Assembly (NCBI GenBank): GCA_029834535.1
Contig: JAQMWT010000308.1
Span: 174,864 to 238,863, forward strand
Origin: Chrysophaeum taylorii
Lineage: Eukaryota > Sar > Pelagophyceae > Pelagomonadales > Pelagomonadaceae
Direction of reading: 5' to 3'
DNA: 64,000 bases
The notes under the pieces were generated by a model. That model saw only the letters and a program-made list of their open reading frames with translations. It did not search any database and was not told the origin of the DNA. Positions 31,558 to 42,205 of the stretch are shown one piece after another. Position numbers and translations under genes: made by a program. Each line of letters begins with the position of its first letter. The first letter of the stretch is position 1.

Positions 31558-33980
31558 AACTAGGGGCGTGAAAAGATATCGCACAACAGGTCTTCGTGGT
31601 TTTTTTGATACCGTCGGAAGTAAATAACGTGTTGTGCGACAGCATTGGGCGGACGCGTCGTCGTCCGCGCGAGCGATCCTCCTCCTCCGTAGCGCACAAT
31701 CTTTTCAGTCGTTCGAGGATTAAACAACCCGAGGAGACCGAAGACGTTAGAAGGTCCTCGCCAGGTCACGATGTGCGAGGTTTTTTGTTCGCGCAACACA
31801 AGACCACATTCCAAACGCGTCTTGTTTCCGAAGTTAGTTACCACCACCACCACCACAATTCGGCTTTCAGCAGGAACCCGCAACCGCAATCCCAAGATGA
31901 CACGCTTTGGACCCTACGCTTCATCATAGCGGTCCACCATGCTCCTACTACTACAGCTGCGGCTCACCCTTCCAGCTCTACCGCTTCGATCGACTCGAGT
32001 AGTATCGGCGTTGTTTCAAAATGCAACGTGACGCTTCCGTTTCCCAACAGGAGATGTCTCGTCAAGGACTTTACCGCGAGAGTGCCGGGGTGTGTGAGCA
32101 ACAGGTGTTATTTTTTAATGTGCGCAAACGACGCGCTGTCTTGGGCCCCCCTCAACGCGCAGAAAAATCGCGAAGATCCAATTCGACGCTGTGTGAAAGT
32201 TTCTAGAGCACGACTACTAAATTCGCAGAAATAAATTATAGACTCAAAATTACGAACTCTCCTTAATAATGAATGACTTCTAGAGGTGGTGAGAGGACCA
32301 ACACAAAACTCGTCGGTGAGGTTCCCGTCGTGCTACCGCCACACTGGCGGCAGCGCCCAGGGCGATCTTGGACCTTATTTTCACACCACCCCCCGGGACA
32401 CACGGTGGACGTTGTAATAATAATCATGCATGGGCACACGTCACGCATGGTCTTAAGAGCTTCCAGCTCGGAATGTCTTCTCGAGGAAGAGGCGCTCTTC
32501 GAGCACACGTCCAGATTCGCCCGCCCCACCGAAGATATATTATCGCGCCGGTCGAGCGCCTCGACCTCGAGATGACCGACGACGTGCAGATGAAGATCCG
32601 ATCCTCGAGCCGACGACGGCCAATGACCTGTGAGACTGCCGCGACATCCTGAGAGACGCCGGCGGCGAAAAGCTCGCAAGCTCGACGCCCTCGGCATCGT
32701 CAGGGCGGCGCACTGCGGCGTCGCCAACGATCCAGACCGCATCGCCCAGCTCGAACGCGCAGCGAGACTCGCATCTTCGGTCTCTCCGAAATCACGCGCA
32801 TCGAGCAAGCTAACGGTGAAGAAAGTCGAAAAAGGAAGCTCAGCAAGCCAGTCTACTACTCGACCCCCCAAACTCAAATCCAAAGGTAACGACGTCACAA
32901 AGATCACCGTCCGCGAGATCACCTCCATCCTCGGCCGCTACTTCGGCGTGTAGCCGAGCTAAAAAGGGTGTCAGAAAAAGCGGCCCACGCCCTGCAGGAC
33001 GCCATTGAGGCCAAACCTGACGCCTTCAGCGCGGTCCAGTTGGTCGACACCGGCACGCTCGGCCCGGACGCCGAGCCCGACGACGACGATAAAATAGGCC
33101 GGTTCTTAATTAGGTCTGGTTCTTAATTGTAGATCTATTCTAGTTCGTTCGAAATGAGCATTCTGGTGGTGGGCTCAAAGAGCCAGCAATGGATGAAGGG
33201 GAAAATGATCTGGAATTTAAGGTGGAGCGACAGAAGAACAGAGAGGTAATAATAACTACTCTGTTGTTAAAGGCGTGGCGATTATTATGACTGCGAGGGT
33301 AATTTTTGAGTAATAATTCACCGAAATTCCCGGATTAATAATTAGTGTCCGTAACGGCCCCAAAAATCAGGGGATGCTCAAGCTCTCCATGTCCTAAACT
33401 GCGGTCGGTGTTGAGATCACACGCGACGCTTTTACGAGTGCGGAGGGCCGACAGGTGCCTCCAGAGCAGCCTGCGAGGCTCTCATGAAGCCACACATATT
33501 GTGGCCAGCAGCTTGGGATAAACAAACAAACAAATAAATGAATAAATAAATAAGAGGGGTGGTGGTTGTGAGGTTTTTGAACGAAGAGACATCCCCGGAA
33601 GGGAGGGATTTAGCCGCAACACTACTACGTACCGCGAAGGATCAAGACCACGGACAGAAGCGAAGAGTTCGTCGGCGATTTCCTTACATGTGCGCGGCGG
33701 TAGGAAACGTCCGCCACGTTCACGACGGAGCCAGGACGACGACAAGACGAGGGAGTGGAGGAAGGCGACACATCTGGCCGCCACGTGTATTAATTAACCC
33801 GCCTGAAAACTTTAATTTCACCCACCCGATTGCTGCTTTAAAGACGGTTCCACCCGTGGTAGTTTGGCAAAGTTCCCAAGTTCCACAACTCATCATCCGC
33901 AGGGACTGGCTGCTGTGTCTCGACAGCGACAATGCAGAGTCGCCGAGAGCTGACGGGGAGGTGTTTTCTGAGCCGGGCGA
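31558..33980. other. 2.4-kb intergenic region with weak coding-like remnants
   Basis: No intact gene seen. Two short plus-strand stretches look once coding: 32640-32953 ends in 'VREITSILGRYFGV' and stops; an overlapping frame at about 32940-33110 reads 'ELKRVSEKAAHALQDAIEAK' then 'DTGTLGPDAEPDDDDK'. They may be adjoining parts of one dead gene. The region also has TAAT-rich stretches (33240-33350) and an AAATA microsatellite (33520-33552). Confidence 0.4.
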
Positions 33981-33982
33981 GG

Positions 33983-34271
33983 TATAAAAACTTCGAGTAT
34001 TTGCAGGGTCGGATAAGAAAGTTCGTACGAGCCGTTAACTATGTTTCAGTTTGTACTAAGACATACTCAACGGATCGCTGAGCTATGTTCATTTGTACTC
34101 AAGCAGTATGTGCCGCCACGCCGCGAGATCGTCGCGATGGAACTAGTCCCCATAGTGAAGTCGGCATCCTTTCGTCCCCTCACGCAAAAAAAGGAAAAAG
34201 CCCACGCGTTGTAGGACCCGTCGTTGCGGCGCGGGCTAGTCTCGTTTTCTTATCCGACCCTAGTATAAAAA
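33983..34271 (+). promoter_or_regulatory. Duplicated TATA core promoter with flanking inverted repeat
   Basis: TATAAAAACTTCGAGTATTT at 33983 recurs as TATAAAAACTTCGAATATTT at 34266 minus two bases (box at 34264). Between them GGGTCGGATAAGAAA (34006-34020) and its exact reverse complement TTTCTTATCCGACCC (34246-34260) face each other. The second box lies about 70 bp upstream of the ATG at 34337, a good distance for a promoter with a short leader. The first has no obvious gene of its own. Confidence 0.6.
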
Positions 34272-34336
34272 CTTCGAATATTTGGCGTGACGTGGACAAG
34301 CAACCGTTGAATCCTGAACGGTCGCTTGAAGGAGCG

Positions 34337-34987
34337 ATGAGGATCCCTTTGGTGCTAGTGGCAGCAGCGATCGCCTGGCAGCCCCTTGTCCGGACCCCGG
34401 CGCGCGCGCGCCCGGTCCGGGCGCACTACGAGGCGACGGACGCGATACTGGTGGCCTCGACGTTTGTGAACGGACGAGTGCAGTACGGTCCGGTGGACAT
34501 CCTTGCGGGAATTCCGTTCGCTGCTCTGGCCTTCCTTGTCAACTGGCGCGCGGGCCTTGCCAAGGAAAACCTCGCCGTCGCGACGTCCCCTCCCCCTGCG
34601 GTCGAGCCGGCGTCGGCTCCCGTCGCGCCGGCTCCCGTCGCGCCGGCTCCCGTCGCGCCGGCTCCCGTCGCGCCGGCACCCGCCATAATCTCGGCGCCGC
34701 CCCCCGCCCCGACGCCAACGAAGGTCCCGCCCCTAAAGAGTCTTCAGATCAACACGATCAAGCCTGTGGAGCTCGGACTGAAGCGCGTCCCCGAACCGGA
34801 TATGACCAAGCCCGCGGAGCTCGGGTTGAAACGCGTGCCGGATCCGGTGCCGGAGAAGGACGAGGATGTCGTCGTCGAGCAGAAGGACAACAAGCCCAAG
34901 CGTGCCCTCAAAGTCATCATCGCGGCAGCTCTCGTCGCAATCCTCGCCGCCCTCTTTCCCAAGACCCTCGCTTTTTTCTTAAAGTGA
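34337..34987 (+). CDS. Proline-rich two-helix membrane protein, possibly plastid-targeted
   Basis: A 216-residue protein. The N-terminus (MRIPLVLVAAAIAWQPLVRT) looks like a signal peptide with cleavage AIA|W; an aromatic residue at +1 is the hallmark of plastid targeting in secondary red algae, so plastid import is possible. A hydrophobic segment follows (residues about 50-75), then five tandem 'APVAP' units, a repeated 'PxELGLKRVPxPD' module, an acidic stretch, and a C-terminal transmembrane helix (about 192-214) preceded by Lys/Arg. I do not recognise the family. I chose the ATG at 34337 because it directly gives the signal peptide and sits just after the second TATA box; the frame is open further upstream. 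Confidence 0.6.
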   Translation: MRIPLVLVAAAIAWQPLVRTPARARPVRAHYEATDAILVASTFVNGRVQYGPVDILAGIPFAALAFLVNWRAGLAKENLAVATSPPPAVEPASAPVAPAPVAPAPVAPAPVAPAPAIISAPPPAPTPTKVPPLKSLQINTIKPVELGLKRVPEPDMTKPAELGLKRVPDPVPEKDEDVVVEQKDNKPKRALKVIIAAALVAILAALFPKTLAFFLK

Positions 34988-35222
34988 TTGATTATAGTTG
35001 CATCGCGCTTCAAACCAGCGCGTCGACGACGACGATTGTGGTTCGCGGTTGAAGATCCGAATCTCGGACAGTAGGGAAAAACCCCTCTTTAATATACGCG
35101 CCGGTACGAGACCACGTTCTATCGCGCTTCGTGTCGCCAAGAACGACAGAAGGTAAAGTACGTACGAGAGGGTCGCCAAAGTTGTTGTTGTTGTTCGAAG
35201 CTTGCTTATTCTTACGAGGTCG

Positions 35223-35624
35223 TCAGCTACCCCGGGCGGCTCGAAGTTCTCGGAGCGCGGGGAGTGTCTTCCGTTGTTGTTTTTTATACCCCCTCTGTTG
35301 CGCGCGCAAGAATAGCTCCGCGGGGGGCACGGAACACTCCATCATTCCCAGGGAGGCCCGGCGACGCGCCTCGGCGATGGCGCGGCTTCGTCTCTGGGCG
35401 CGCTTGTCGCGCGTTAAATCGAGGACGGTAGAGTGGGTTTTGCCGGAATTGCGAACAACAACTACGAGCTGTTCGGCGTAGGGCGCCGGCTGCGGCCGCG
35501 GCGCGTCGGCGCGCGTCCTCTCGAGAAGTCGCGGGTTCCGATTTTTCGAGGCGAGCTGTCGCTGGTCTTCTGCCTGCCGCGCTTCGCATGGAGTCCACTC
35601 CATAGATACATATCTTAGATACAT
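35223..35624 (-). CDS. Hypothetical basic protein (doubtful)
   Basis: An open frame of 133 codons beginning 19 bp after the stop of the U-box gene on the same strand. It is Arg-rich with 'DLTRDKRAQRRSRAIAEARR' in the middle. No domain or targeting signal recognised. The close spacing is unusual for a separate nuclear gene, so it could be U-box 3' UTR or chance. Confidence 0.25.
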   Translation of the reverse strand: MYLRYVSMEWTPCEARQAEDQRQLASKNRNPRLLERTRADAPRPQPAPYAEQLVVVVRNSGKTHSTVLDLTRDKRAQRRSRAIAEARRRASLGMMECSVPPAELFLRAQQRGYKKQQRKTLPALRELRAARGS

Positions 35625-35642
35625 ATCTTAACGGACGCTTTA

Positions 35643-36380
35643 TTATTCTTCTCGGCGGCGCTGTGTCCGCGTGGTCTCCTCTTCTTCTTCAGTTTGCTTC
35701 CGTTTTTTCGTCGACGAAAAGGAAGACTCGCCTTTCCTGGCGCGCTTCGCCGCATCGGCCTGGTGTTCATCCTCATCATCCTGCGCCCGTCGTTTTCTCT
35801 TTGCTGCGATGAGGGTGTCGATGAGGCTGCGGAGCATGTAGTTTGGGACGAGGTTCGAGGGCTCGCCGCCGGTGGTGGGGTCTTTCCCGCCGTTTTCCAA
35901 TGCTTTCTCGATACAGGGTCGGTCGTAGGTGTTGCCCGAGCAGACGACGGGCTCGACGACCAGACCGTGGCAGATTGGACACATCAAGGACGGAAACTCG
36001 TCGGTCAACTCCTCGTGCTCGGTCTCGGTGAGGGGTGGTCCGTCCGACGGCAGCGCCGGAGGCCAGCGTCGCCGGTCCTCTCCGACGGGAACCAATTCGG
36101 GTTCGCCGCCGCCGCCGCTAACAAGACCATACGCGAGCGACGGAAGCGCCAAGAGCTTGAGCACCGTCTGGATGGCCATGCTCAACAAAGAAAATATTGC
36201 GCCGAACTCATCGCCGAATAGTTTCGAGACAAAAGCCGCGAGACAGAATTGGATCCCGGACGCGTACAACGAAATTATTTCCAGAGCCAAAACCTCCGCA
36301 ACCTCCCGCAGCAGCCCGGGTCGTCGGAGCCTTCGTCCACCGGCGACGCAGTTCGCGAGGCCTCGCAGCGTTCGGTACAT
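35643..36380 (-). CDS. U-box domain protein (putative E3 ubiquitin ligase)
   Basis: A 245-residue protein from the ATG at 36380. The first ~90 residues contain hydrophobic helices (around 'EIISLYASGIQFCLAAFVSK' and 'LSMAIQTVLKLLALPSLAYG') that may anchor it to a membrane. A U-box follows: 'FPSLMCPICHGLVVEPVV', 'CSGNTYDRPCIEKAL', 'DPTTG', 'LVPNYMLRSLID'. U-boxes bind E2 enzymes without zinc. The C-terminal 50 residues are a Lys/Arg/Glu-rich tail with a nuclear-signal-like 'KKRKQTEEEEE'. The frame is open upstream to 36563, giving 61 more residues; I prefer the shorter form because TATATAAAG-type sequence (36393-36401, reading TTTATATACG on this strand) sits in that extension. Confidence 0.7.
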   Translation of the reverse strand: MYRTLRGLANCVAGGRRLRRPGLLREVAEVLALEIISLYASGIQFCLAAFVSKLFGDEFGAIFSLLSMAIQTVLKLLALPSLAYGLVSGGGGEPELVPVGEDRRRWPPALPSDGPPLTETEHEELTDEFPSLMCPICHGLVVEPVVCSGNTYDRPCIEKALENGGKDPTTGGEPSNLVPNYMLRSLIDTLIAAKRKRRAQDDEDEHQADAAKRARKGESSFSSTKKRKQTEEEEETTRTQRRREE

Positions 36381-36563
36381 CAACTCGACTCGTATATAAA
36401 GTTTTTCGGTTTTAGATACGTTTAGAGGTCTGAAACGCAACAATTTTCGAGCGATGGCCAAGTCCGGACTCACGACCAACAGCCAGCTCCACTCGCACCA
36501 CATCCCGAACCACAACCGATTGTTCGCCGCGCACCACAACAGCACCATGGTCAACTTTTCCAT

Positions 36564-37372
36564 CGTTTACTAATAATAATAAGTCGGCTCATTTACCACC
36601 ATCATCACAAATGTAGATTTCCGGTATAACGACGTATAGGGTCGGGAATTTCTTTCTTTCTTTCTTTCTGTATGCTCCCACCAAACCCTCCACTAAACCC
36701 TTAAAACATTTACTTCTCTTGTTCTCTAACCTTTCTTTTAGGGCCACTCCGACGACGCCTTTTTGTGATTGATTCGAGCTGCTGCCCTATAAACTGCCGG
36801 CGCCGTCCGCCTTCATGGGGGGGGTGCATTTTTCGCAAATAAATAAATAAATCTCCATATTAATTATTTCAGGCGCCCTGAACCACGAAAACGACCAGAT
36901 TCATTCCGGTACGGGAGGAGCTTGGTGGTGGTGGTGGTGGTGGTGGTGGTGGTGACAAAAAAAAAAAACCGACGCGGCTTGGAGCTCCTCGTCGTCCGTC
37001 ACATCGCTGAAAGTGGTGTGCGTCAACAATAAGACGCGTCGAAGGGCCCGCCAGCCTCGGATTTGCTGAACCCAGCGGTAAAACACACCGCCACGAGCAA
37101 CTTCATCTGGTGCACGCCTTCTACCTTCCACAATCGCACCACAACAACGCGTATTCTAGTTTGGAGCCGTTGTTGAAGAAATCATGGGACCCGATGCGAC
37201 ACCGGCGGATATTCGCCGCGACGTCTTCGCCCGCAACTGCGACGTCGGGCTCATTCATTATCCTGCCCCTCGTTGATGATGATGTTGCAGACAGACACCC
37301 TCTCTTGGGATCTCCACTCACTCCGAAACAAACGCGTCGTCGACCACCGGATCCTAGAGCGGTACGAGTCGC
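36564..37372. other. Intergenic, no gene seen
   Basis: Contains a TTTC run (36652-36668), a GGT run (36923-36955) next to an A11 tract, and AATA repeats (36838-36852). Short frames only. Confidence 0.6.
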
Positions 37373-37426
37373 TTCAGGTGAACTAGCTCAGGTTAGAGAT
37401 TGGGGCTAGGTGGCCTGCACTCGTAT
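37373..37426 (+). repeat. Remnant of a Helitron-unit 3' end (U5)
   Basis: AGGTGAACTAGCTCAGG, then GTTAGAGATTGGGGCTAGG and TGGCCTGCACTCG: a decayed iteron pair followed by the family's 3' terminus, same orientation as U0. No helicase remnant precedes it. Confidence 0.6.
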
Positions 37427-38269
37427 TCTCAGTCGTCGGTCACAAACAACCCCCGCGCGAAACAAATCCGCGCGATCAACTTCACAGCACTCACGAAGAA
37501 GAATCAACACCCAGCCGCGTAGACCTTCGCGAGCGCCTCGTTGCTGGTCCCATGACTTAAAGGGAGTCAGAAGACGAGTTGGTGATCACGCTGGATATGA
37601 CGCAAGTTTTCTTCTCGCTGTATTCGCGTATACTGCCTCGGGCAACTCGGAAACCGAGTTTTCTGAGCGTCCCGCGACGAGCGCCTGCAGTTTATAGCAC
37701 ATATAACCTGCAAAACTGGAGCTCGCGTTCGAAAATAGCCCGACGACGGAGGTTGCATCGCGCAGTCCACCAAGACTCTGAATCGATTGGACGCGGGGAT
37801 CTTGGCGAACGACCCAGCAATAAGGGGTCGGTGATAATGCGCAACGGCACGCACAGTGTAAAGTCGTCGCCACCACAAGCCGCTGCTGCCGAGAGTTCTT
37901 CGAGATACATCTCTCTTCGACTTGAACGAAGAAAAAAAGTTTATCGGCGACGCCAAATATTGCAGCAGCCCCCGGTCTCAGGACAGTGGTTGTCGTCAGC
38001 TGTAGAACGAGGCGACGTCTCTCTCAACGCCACTCGGCCAGATGACGACGGAATCCATCCGCCTGTCGCTTGAACTTAGCAGCAGCAGCAGCAGCCTCGA
38101 GTGTCCCGCCGCCGCTTCGTAGCACGCATTAACGACGCGCATCAGGATATCCGCGGACAAAGCAAGGATAATCCACAATATTATCCAGCTTGCTTCTTCC
38201 ACATGCTGCTGCTGCTGCTGCTGCTGCTGCGCGTTCAAAAGGGCGTCACAGCAAGCAACATGCGCGTGA
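37427..38269. other. Intergenic, no gene seen
   Basis: Between the U5 remnant and the RT part of LINE copy B. CAG/CTG triplet runs at 38081-38095 and 38204-38230. Some of the right part may be non-coding LINE sequence but no second copy is available for comparison. Confidence 0.5.
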
Positions 38270-40923
38270 AAAAAATAAAACTACAGCAGGCGGGGTCAAG
38301 GGCGGCCCCTCGCGCCTCGTCTTTGGCGTCCGCACCCACGCGGAGCAGTACCCCGACCAGGTCATCATCAAGCTGGACAAACGCAACGCCTTCAACGAGC
38401 TCAAGCGCCGGACCGTCGTGGACAAACTCGCAAACCACGCCAACGCTAAGCTGCGTGCCTTTGGCCACTTTATGTTCAAGCAATTGCGGCCGGCATCCTG
38501 GGTGGCCCTCCACGGCCCCACCGGCCTCGATCGCGCCCCCTTCGACTCTCAAGAAGGCGGCCAGCAAGGCGACCCCACCTATCCACCGGCGTACTGTCTG
38601 GCAACGCATGACGCCGCACAGGCCCTTGACACCCGCTTACGTTCATGTGCCGGCTACGCCCGATTTGGCATATGGACGACGGCGTCATCTCTGGTTCCCC
38701 TCGTGAGGTTGTCGACGCCCTCCTGCAGTACGCCCGCGACATCCAAGCTAGCGGCGAGGAGCTCCGCCTCGACAAGTGCGTGGCGTTCTGTCCGGCACTT
38801 GGCATGGGTCTTCTCGATCACCCCGATGTTCACGACCACGTCCAAGTTGCGCCTGACGGCACGCGTACTCTTGCTGGTATCCCCGTTGTCGCCGACGGCC
38901 TCGTAATCTACGGTGTGCCCATCGGCTGGCTCCCCCGGACACGCGGGAGATGCCTATGTCGAAGCTACCTCCTTGCAACGCGAGGTTGACGCTCAGGTGA
39001 GCTACATGAGCCGTATTCGCACCAAGCTCCAGAACGTCTCCCTCCACTGCATGTACTCGTTGGGCCGCTACTGCATCGCCCCGCGCATGGACTACATCGC
39101 GCAACACTGCTACCCCACCAATGCCTTGAGCGCGCTCCGCCGCTTCGACGTTGCCGCCCTCAGCTTCGTCGCCACAGCACTTGGCGCAGATCCGCGTCAG
39201 GTTTTTGACTCCACCGGCATCGTCCTCCAACGCCTCCGTCTTCCTGCTCGAAGTGGGGGTGGCGGCATTCGCTCCTGCGCCGACCTCAGCCCCGCCGCCT
39301 TTGTTGGCACGGCGGCCCAGGCCCTCCCACACCTCGTCGACCTTCGCGATCCTACGGGTGCCGTGGAGGTCCCTGGCTACCTCCCCCGCCTCGCCTCGGT
39401 CCTGGGTGCCACTTCTTTTCGCACAGGTAACGAGTTGCACCGTTGGCACCACCTCCTCGCATCCGGTTGCCGCCTGGGGCGAGCACTCGAGACTGCGTGG
39501 GACGGACTTCGGGCTGATCTCCGTACCACGCTGGCTTCCCACGGCGGCGCTGCTTCCGGCGACCCCGCCAACGGTCATCTCGTCGACGGTCCTCTCTCCC
39601 ACGAATTCGTCTCCATGGGCGTCCTCGTCGACCCCACCATCTCGACACCCGTGCTCATACCCCAACTCCAGCGTGCCCTAACCTCCCAGCGCGAGACAGC
39701 TCGGGCCACTGCACTCCAGCGCCTTGCGGCCACCCTTACCATCACCGATGCACTTCGAGTAGCGGCGTCCTCATGGGATCGCTTCTCGACCACGTTCATC
39801 AGTTCGTGGCCCAGTTCTGGCCTTCAAATCCCCAACCGCTGCTGGGCTGAGATGTGTGCCCAGTACTTTGGCTACCCCTCTCCAGCTTGTTTGGGCCTCG
39901 TGGGCACTCGCATTCTGGGCACTGACGTCGTTCTCGACGCTCACGGCAAGGTGCTTCTCACGCAGGCCAACCTTGTCAACCGCGGAGGAGCGCGGACCAC
40001 CTGGCACGACAGCCAGCTCGACTGCGTCCACGGCAGCGTCAAAGAGGCCGGCATCCCAGCCCTGTCCGAGGTTTTCGGCATCTTTGCTGACGTCGTCGCC
40101 CCTACCATCCGCACGCGCCTCTACGGCCGGTACCGAGGCAATCTCGCCCGACGCCAAGTCGTCCCAGACATCCTCACCACGCTCGACAACAAGGAGCAAC
40201 TCTACGACATCAAAACCCGAGTCACATGCATGGGGTTCGTTCTATACCGCCCATTCCATCCCTCCCACCCGTCGCCTGTCGATCGGCGCGCAGCGCAAGT
40301 CCACTCCGAATACCTCGCTCACGCCCGCGGCATCGACGCCATCATCCCCCAGCCGGGTACAGCCCCACCGCCTGGCTTCTTGGGCCCTGTCGAACAGCGG
40401 CTACGGACACCGTCGCCGGCCTCGTCTCTGGTGCCTTCGGTGAGGCCCCCAGTGCGGCGTGCCACGCTCTCGCCCAAACATGCGCAGAGCGCATCGCTGC
40501 GCGAACCCGGGTGACAAGCGGCTGCGCCAACTTTGAACACAGAGGCAAAGGCGGCCCAAAAAAAACTCGCCGCATCTATCGTGAGTGGGGGGATCGCCAA
40601 CGCATTGAAACCCGGGCTCGCTGTGCCCTCACCGCCCTCACCCATGTCGTCGCCTGCCTCGGGGAACCCCACCCAGGCCGCCCGGTCCCAGCAGGACGTC
40701 ACCCTTCGTCGTCGCACATGCGTCCGGCGGCAACATGCGTACGACCTACCAAGGCGGGGCCCTTGGTCCGCTCTTCGCCTGCCCCACGCCTCGGCGATGA
40801 CCCCGACGACTAGGTCCCGCGTACTTATCTCCGCCCGTCAGGCACATCCCTCATAGCCCACAAACCCACCCACATCCTTCACGCTCCACCCACCCCCCTC
40901 TTAGGAGCAGTCGACATTTAAAG
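38270..40923 (+). mobile_element. LINE copy B (non-LTR retrotransposon), 5'-truncated
   Basis: RT motifs are visible: 'IIKLDKRNAFNELKRR' (motif A, about 38365-38415), 'EGGQQGDPTYPPAYCLATHD' (motif B, about 38550-38612) and 'HMDDGVISG' (motif C catalytic DD, about 38668-38695). The thumb/connection region and a long C-terminal region follow, ending in a PD-(D/E)xK-like core ('VVPDIL'...'LYDIKT', 40156-40217) and the 'HSEYLAHARGIDAI' / 'FGEAPSAACHALAQ' end. The frame changes near 38640, 38935 and 40410, so the copy is dead. The 3' end CTCTTAGGAGCAGTCGACAT then TTAAAGA lies about 30 bp upstream of the KH gene start. A C-terminal restriction-like nuclease fits the older, site-choosing LINE groups; assignment to a named clade needs a tree. 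Confidence 0.8.
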
Positions 40924-40954
40924 AGACGAGAGGGGAAGAGAGAAATCGCTAGCG

Positions 40955-42140
40955 ATGGGTAGGGGGTCGTCGAGCAGCAGCAGCGAGCGGTACAAACACA
41001 AACGCCGGAAGCGGTCCGAGTCGCCGGCGCCGCGGCGGATCGAGCGCACGGTGAAGGTGGACAAGGACGACGCCGCGTTTATTCTGGGGCGCGGGGGGTC
41101 GACGAAGCGGAAAATCTCGAGGGTTGCTGGCGCGGACATCGAGCTCGACGAAGTCCAGCTGACCATCACGATGACCGGGACCGCCAAGCAGTGCGACCGC
41201 GCGGCGGATTACGTGGACTTCGTGAAACAACAGCGCGTGGGCCCGGTGACGATATCTTTGGATTCGCGAAGGGACGACTTCACCGCGTATCGCGTACCCG
41301 AAGATTGTATCGGATTCGTGATGGGCCGGAATGGCCAGACCCTCCGGTCGATGGAAGAGGAGTGGGGCGTGCTGATGTTCTTTGCCAAGACAAAGCTCGC
41401 CGGGAGGTCGGACGCGACCGAGAGTTTGTGTATCTTTGGTCCGCTCCACGCTCGTCGCGGCGCCGAAATTAAGGTCATGTCGGCGGTGGAGCACAAGCAC
41501 CCTGGTTTTTGCGTGAGCTCGCGGAACGAGCTCCGCGAGCTCGAGCGCGTGCCGGGGGACGAGGACGCCGAGGGGTGGGGGACGGACACGGTTTTGCTGT
41601 CGGAGGAAAACTACAGCTACGCCCTAGGCAGCAAAGGGTCGACTCGGAAGAAGCTCGCGACGGCGTCGGGGTGCATCCTCGAGTACGTCGGGCGGCTCGC
41701 GTGCGTGTGCGGATACAAGCGCGAGCGCCGCCGCGGAAAGGACTATCTCCGGTGGCTTCTGGAGCAGCGGACGGGCCAGTCTTCGGTCCAAAATCCGCGA
41801 GACAGAGACGACTGTTTGGTATTGAAGATACCGTCGCAGTCGATCGCGTTTATTACGGGACACCGCGGCGAGTCCCTCCGCGACATCGAGCGCGAGTCGG
41901 GCACCTTTTGCTTTACCGACGGCGACCGCGCGGACCGCAAAGATACGGAGAATTTGCTCATATTTTCTTTCTCGCGAAGTGCTCGCGAGCACGCGAGAGA
42001 TTTGGTCGAGGATCGCATAGCCCAGCACAAAAGGATTGGGGGTCCTAGGGACCGCTACGGTCGCGATCGCCGCGACGACGACGACGACGACGACCGCGGC
42101 GGTCGCCGCCAAGACCGCCAAGACCGCCGCCGCCGCCGCC

Positions 42141-42175
<35 letters not shown>

Positions 42176-42205
42176 CATCGCCGCCGCCGCCGCCGCGATG
42201 ACTGA
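40955..42205 (+). CDS. Four-KH-domain RNA-binding protein
   Basis: A 416-residue protein with four KH-type GxxG loops: GRGG at residues 45-48 ('AAFILGRGGSTKRKI'), GRNG at 122-125 ('IGFVMGRNGQTLRSM'), GSKG at 223-226 ('SYALGSKGSTRKKL') and GHRG at 300-303 ('IAFITGHRGESLRDI'), each followed by the helix that contacts single-stranded RNA. Ser/Arg/Lys-rich N-terminus and a long Arg/Asp C-terminal tail encoded by CGN/GAC triplets (42045-42200). Such proteins act in mRNA processing or translation control; the exact role is unknown. The gene is intact, starts at the first ATG, and its leader begins almost directly after LINE copy B, so its promoter may now lie in LINE sequence. Confidence 0.75.

Noticed and set aside
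31596-32928. Frames at 31596-32234 (plus) and 32263-32928 (minus)
   Set aside because: Low-complexity or random-looking translations, no recognisable motif and no promoter-like context.
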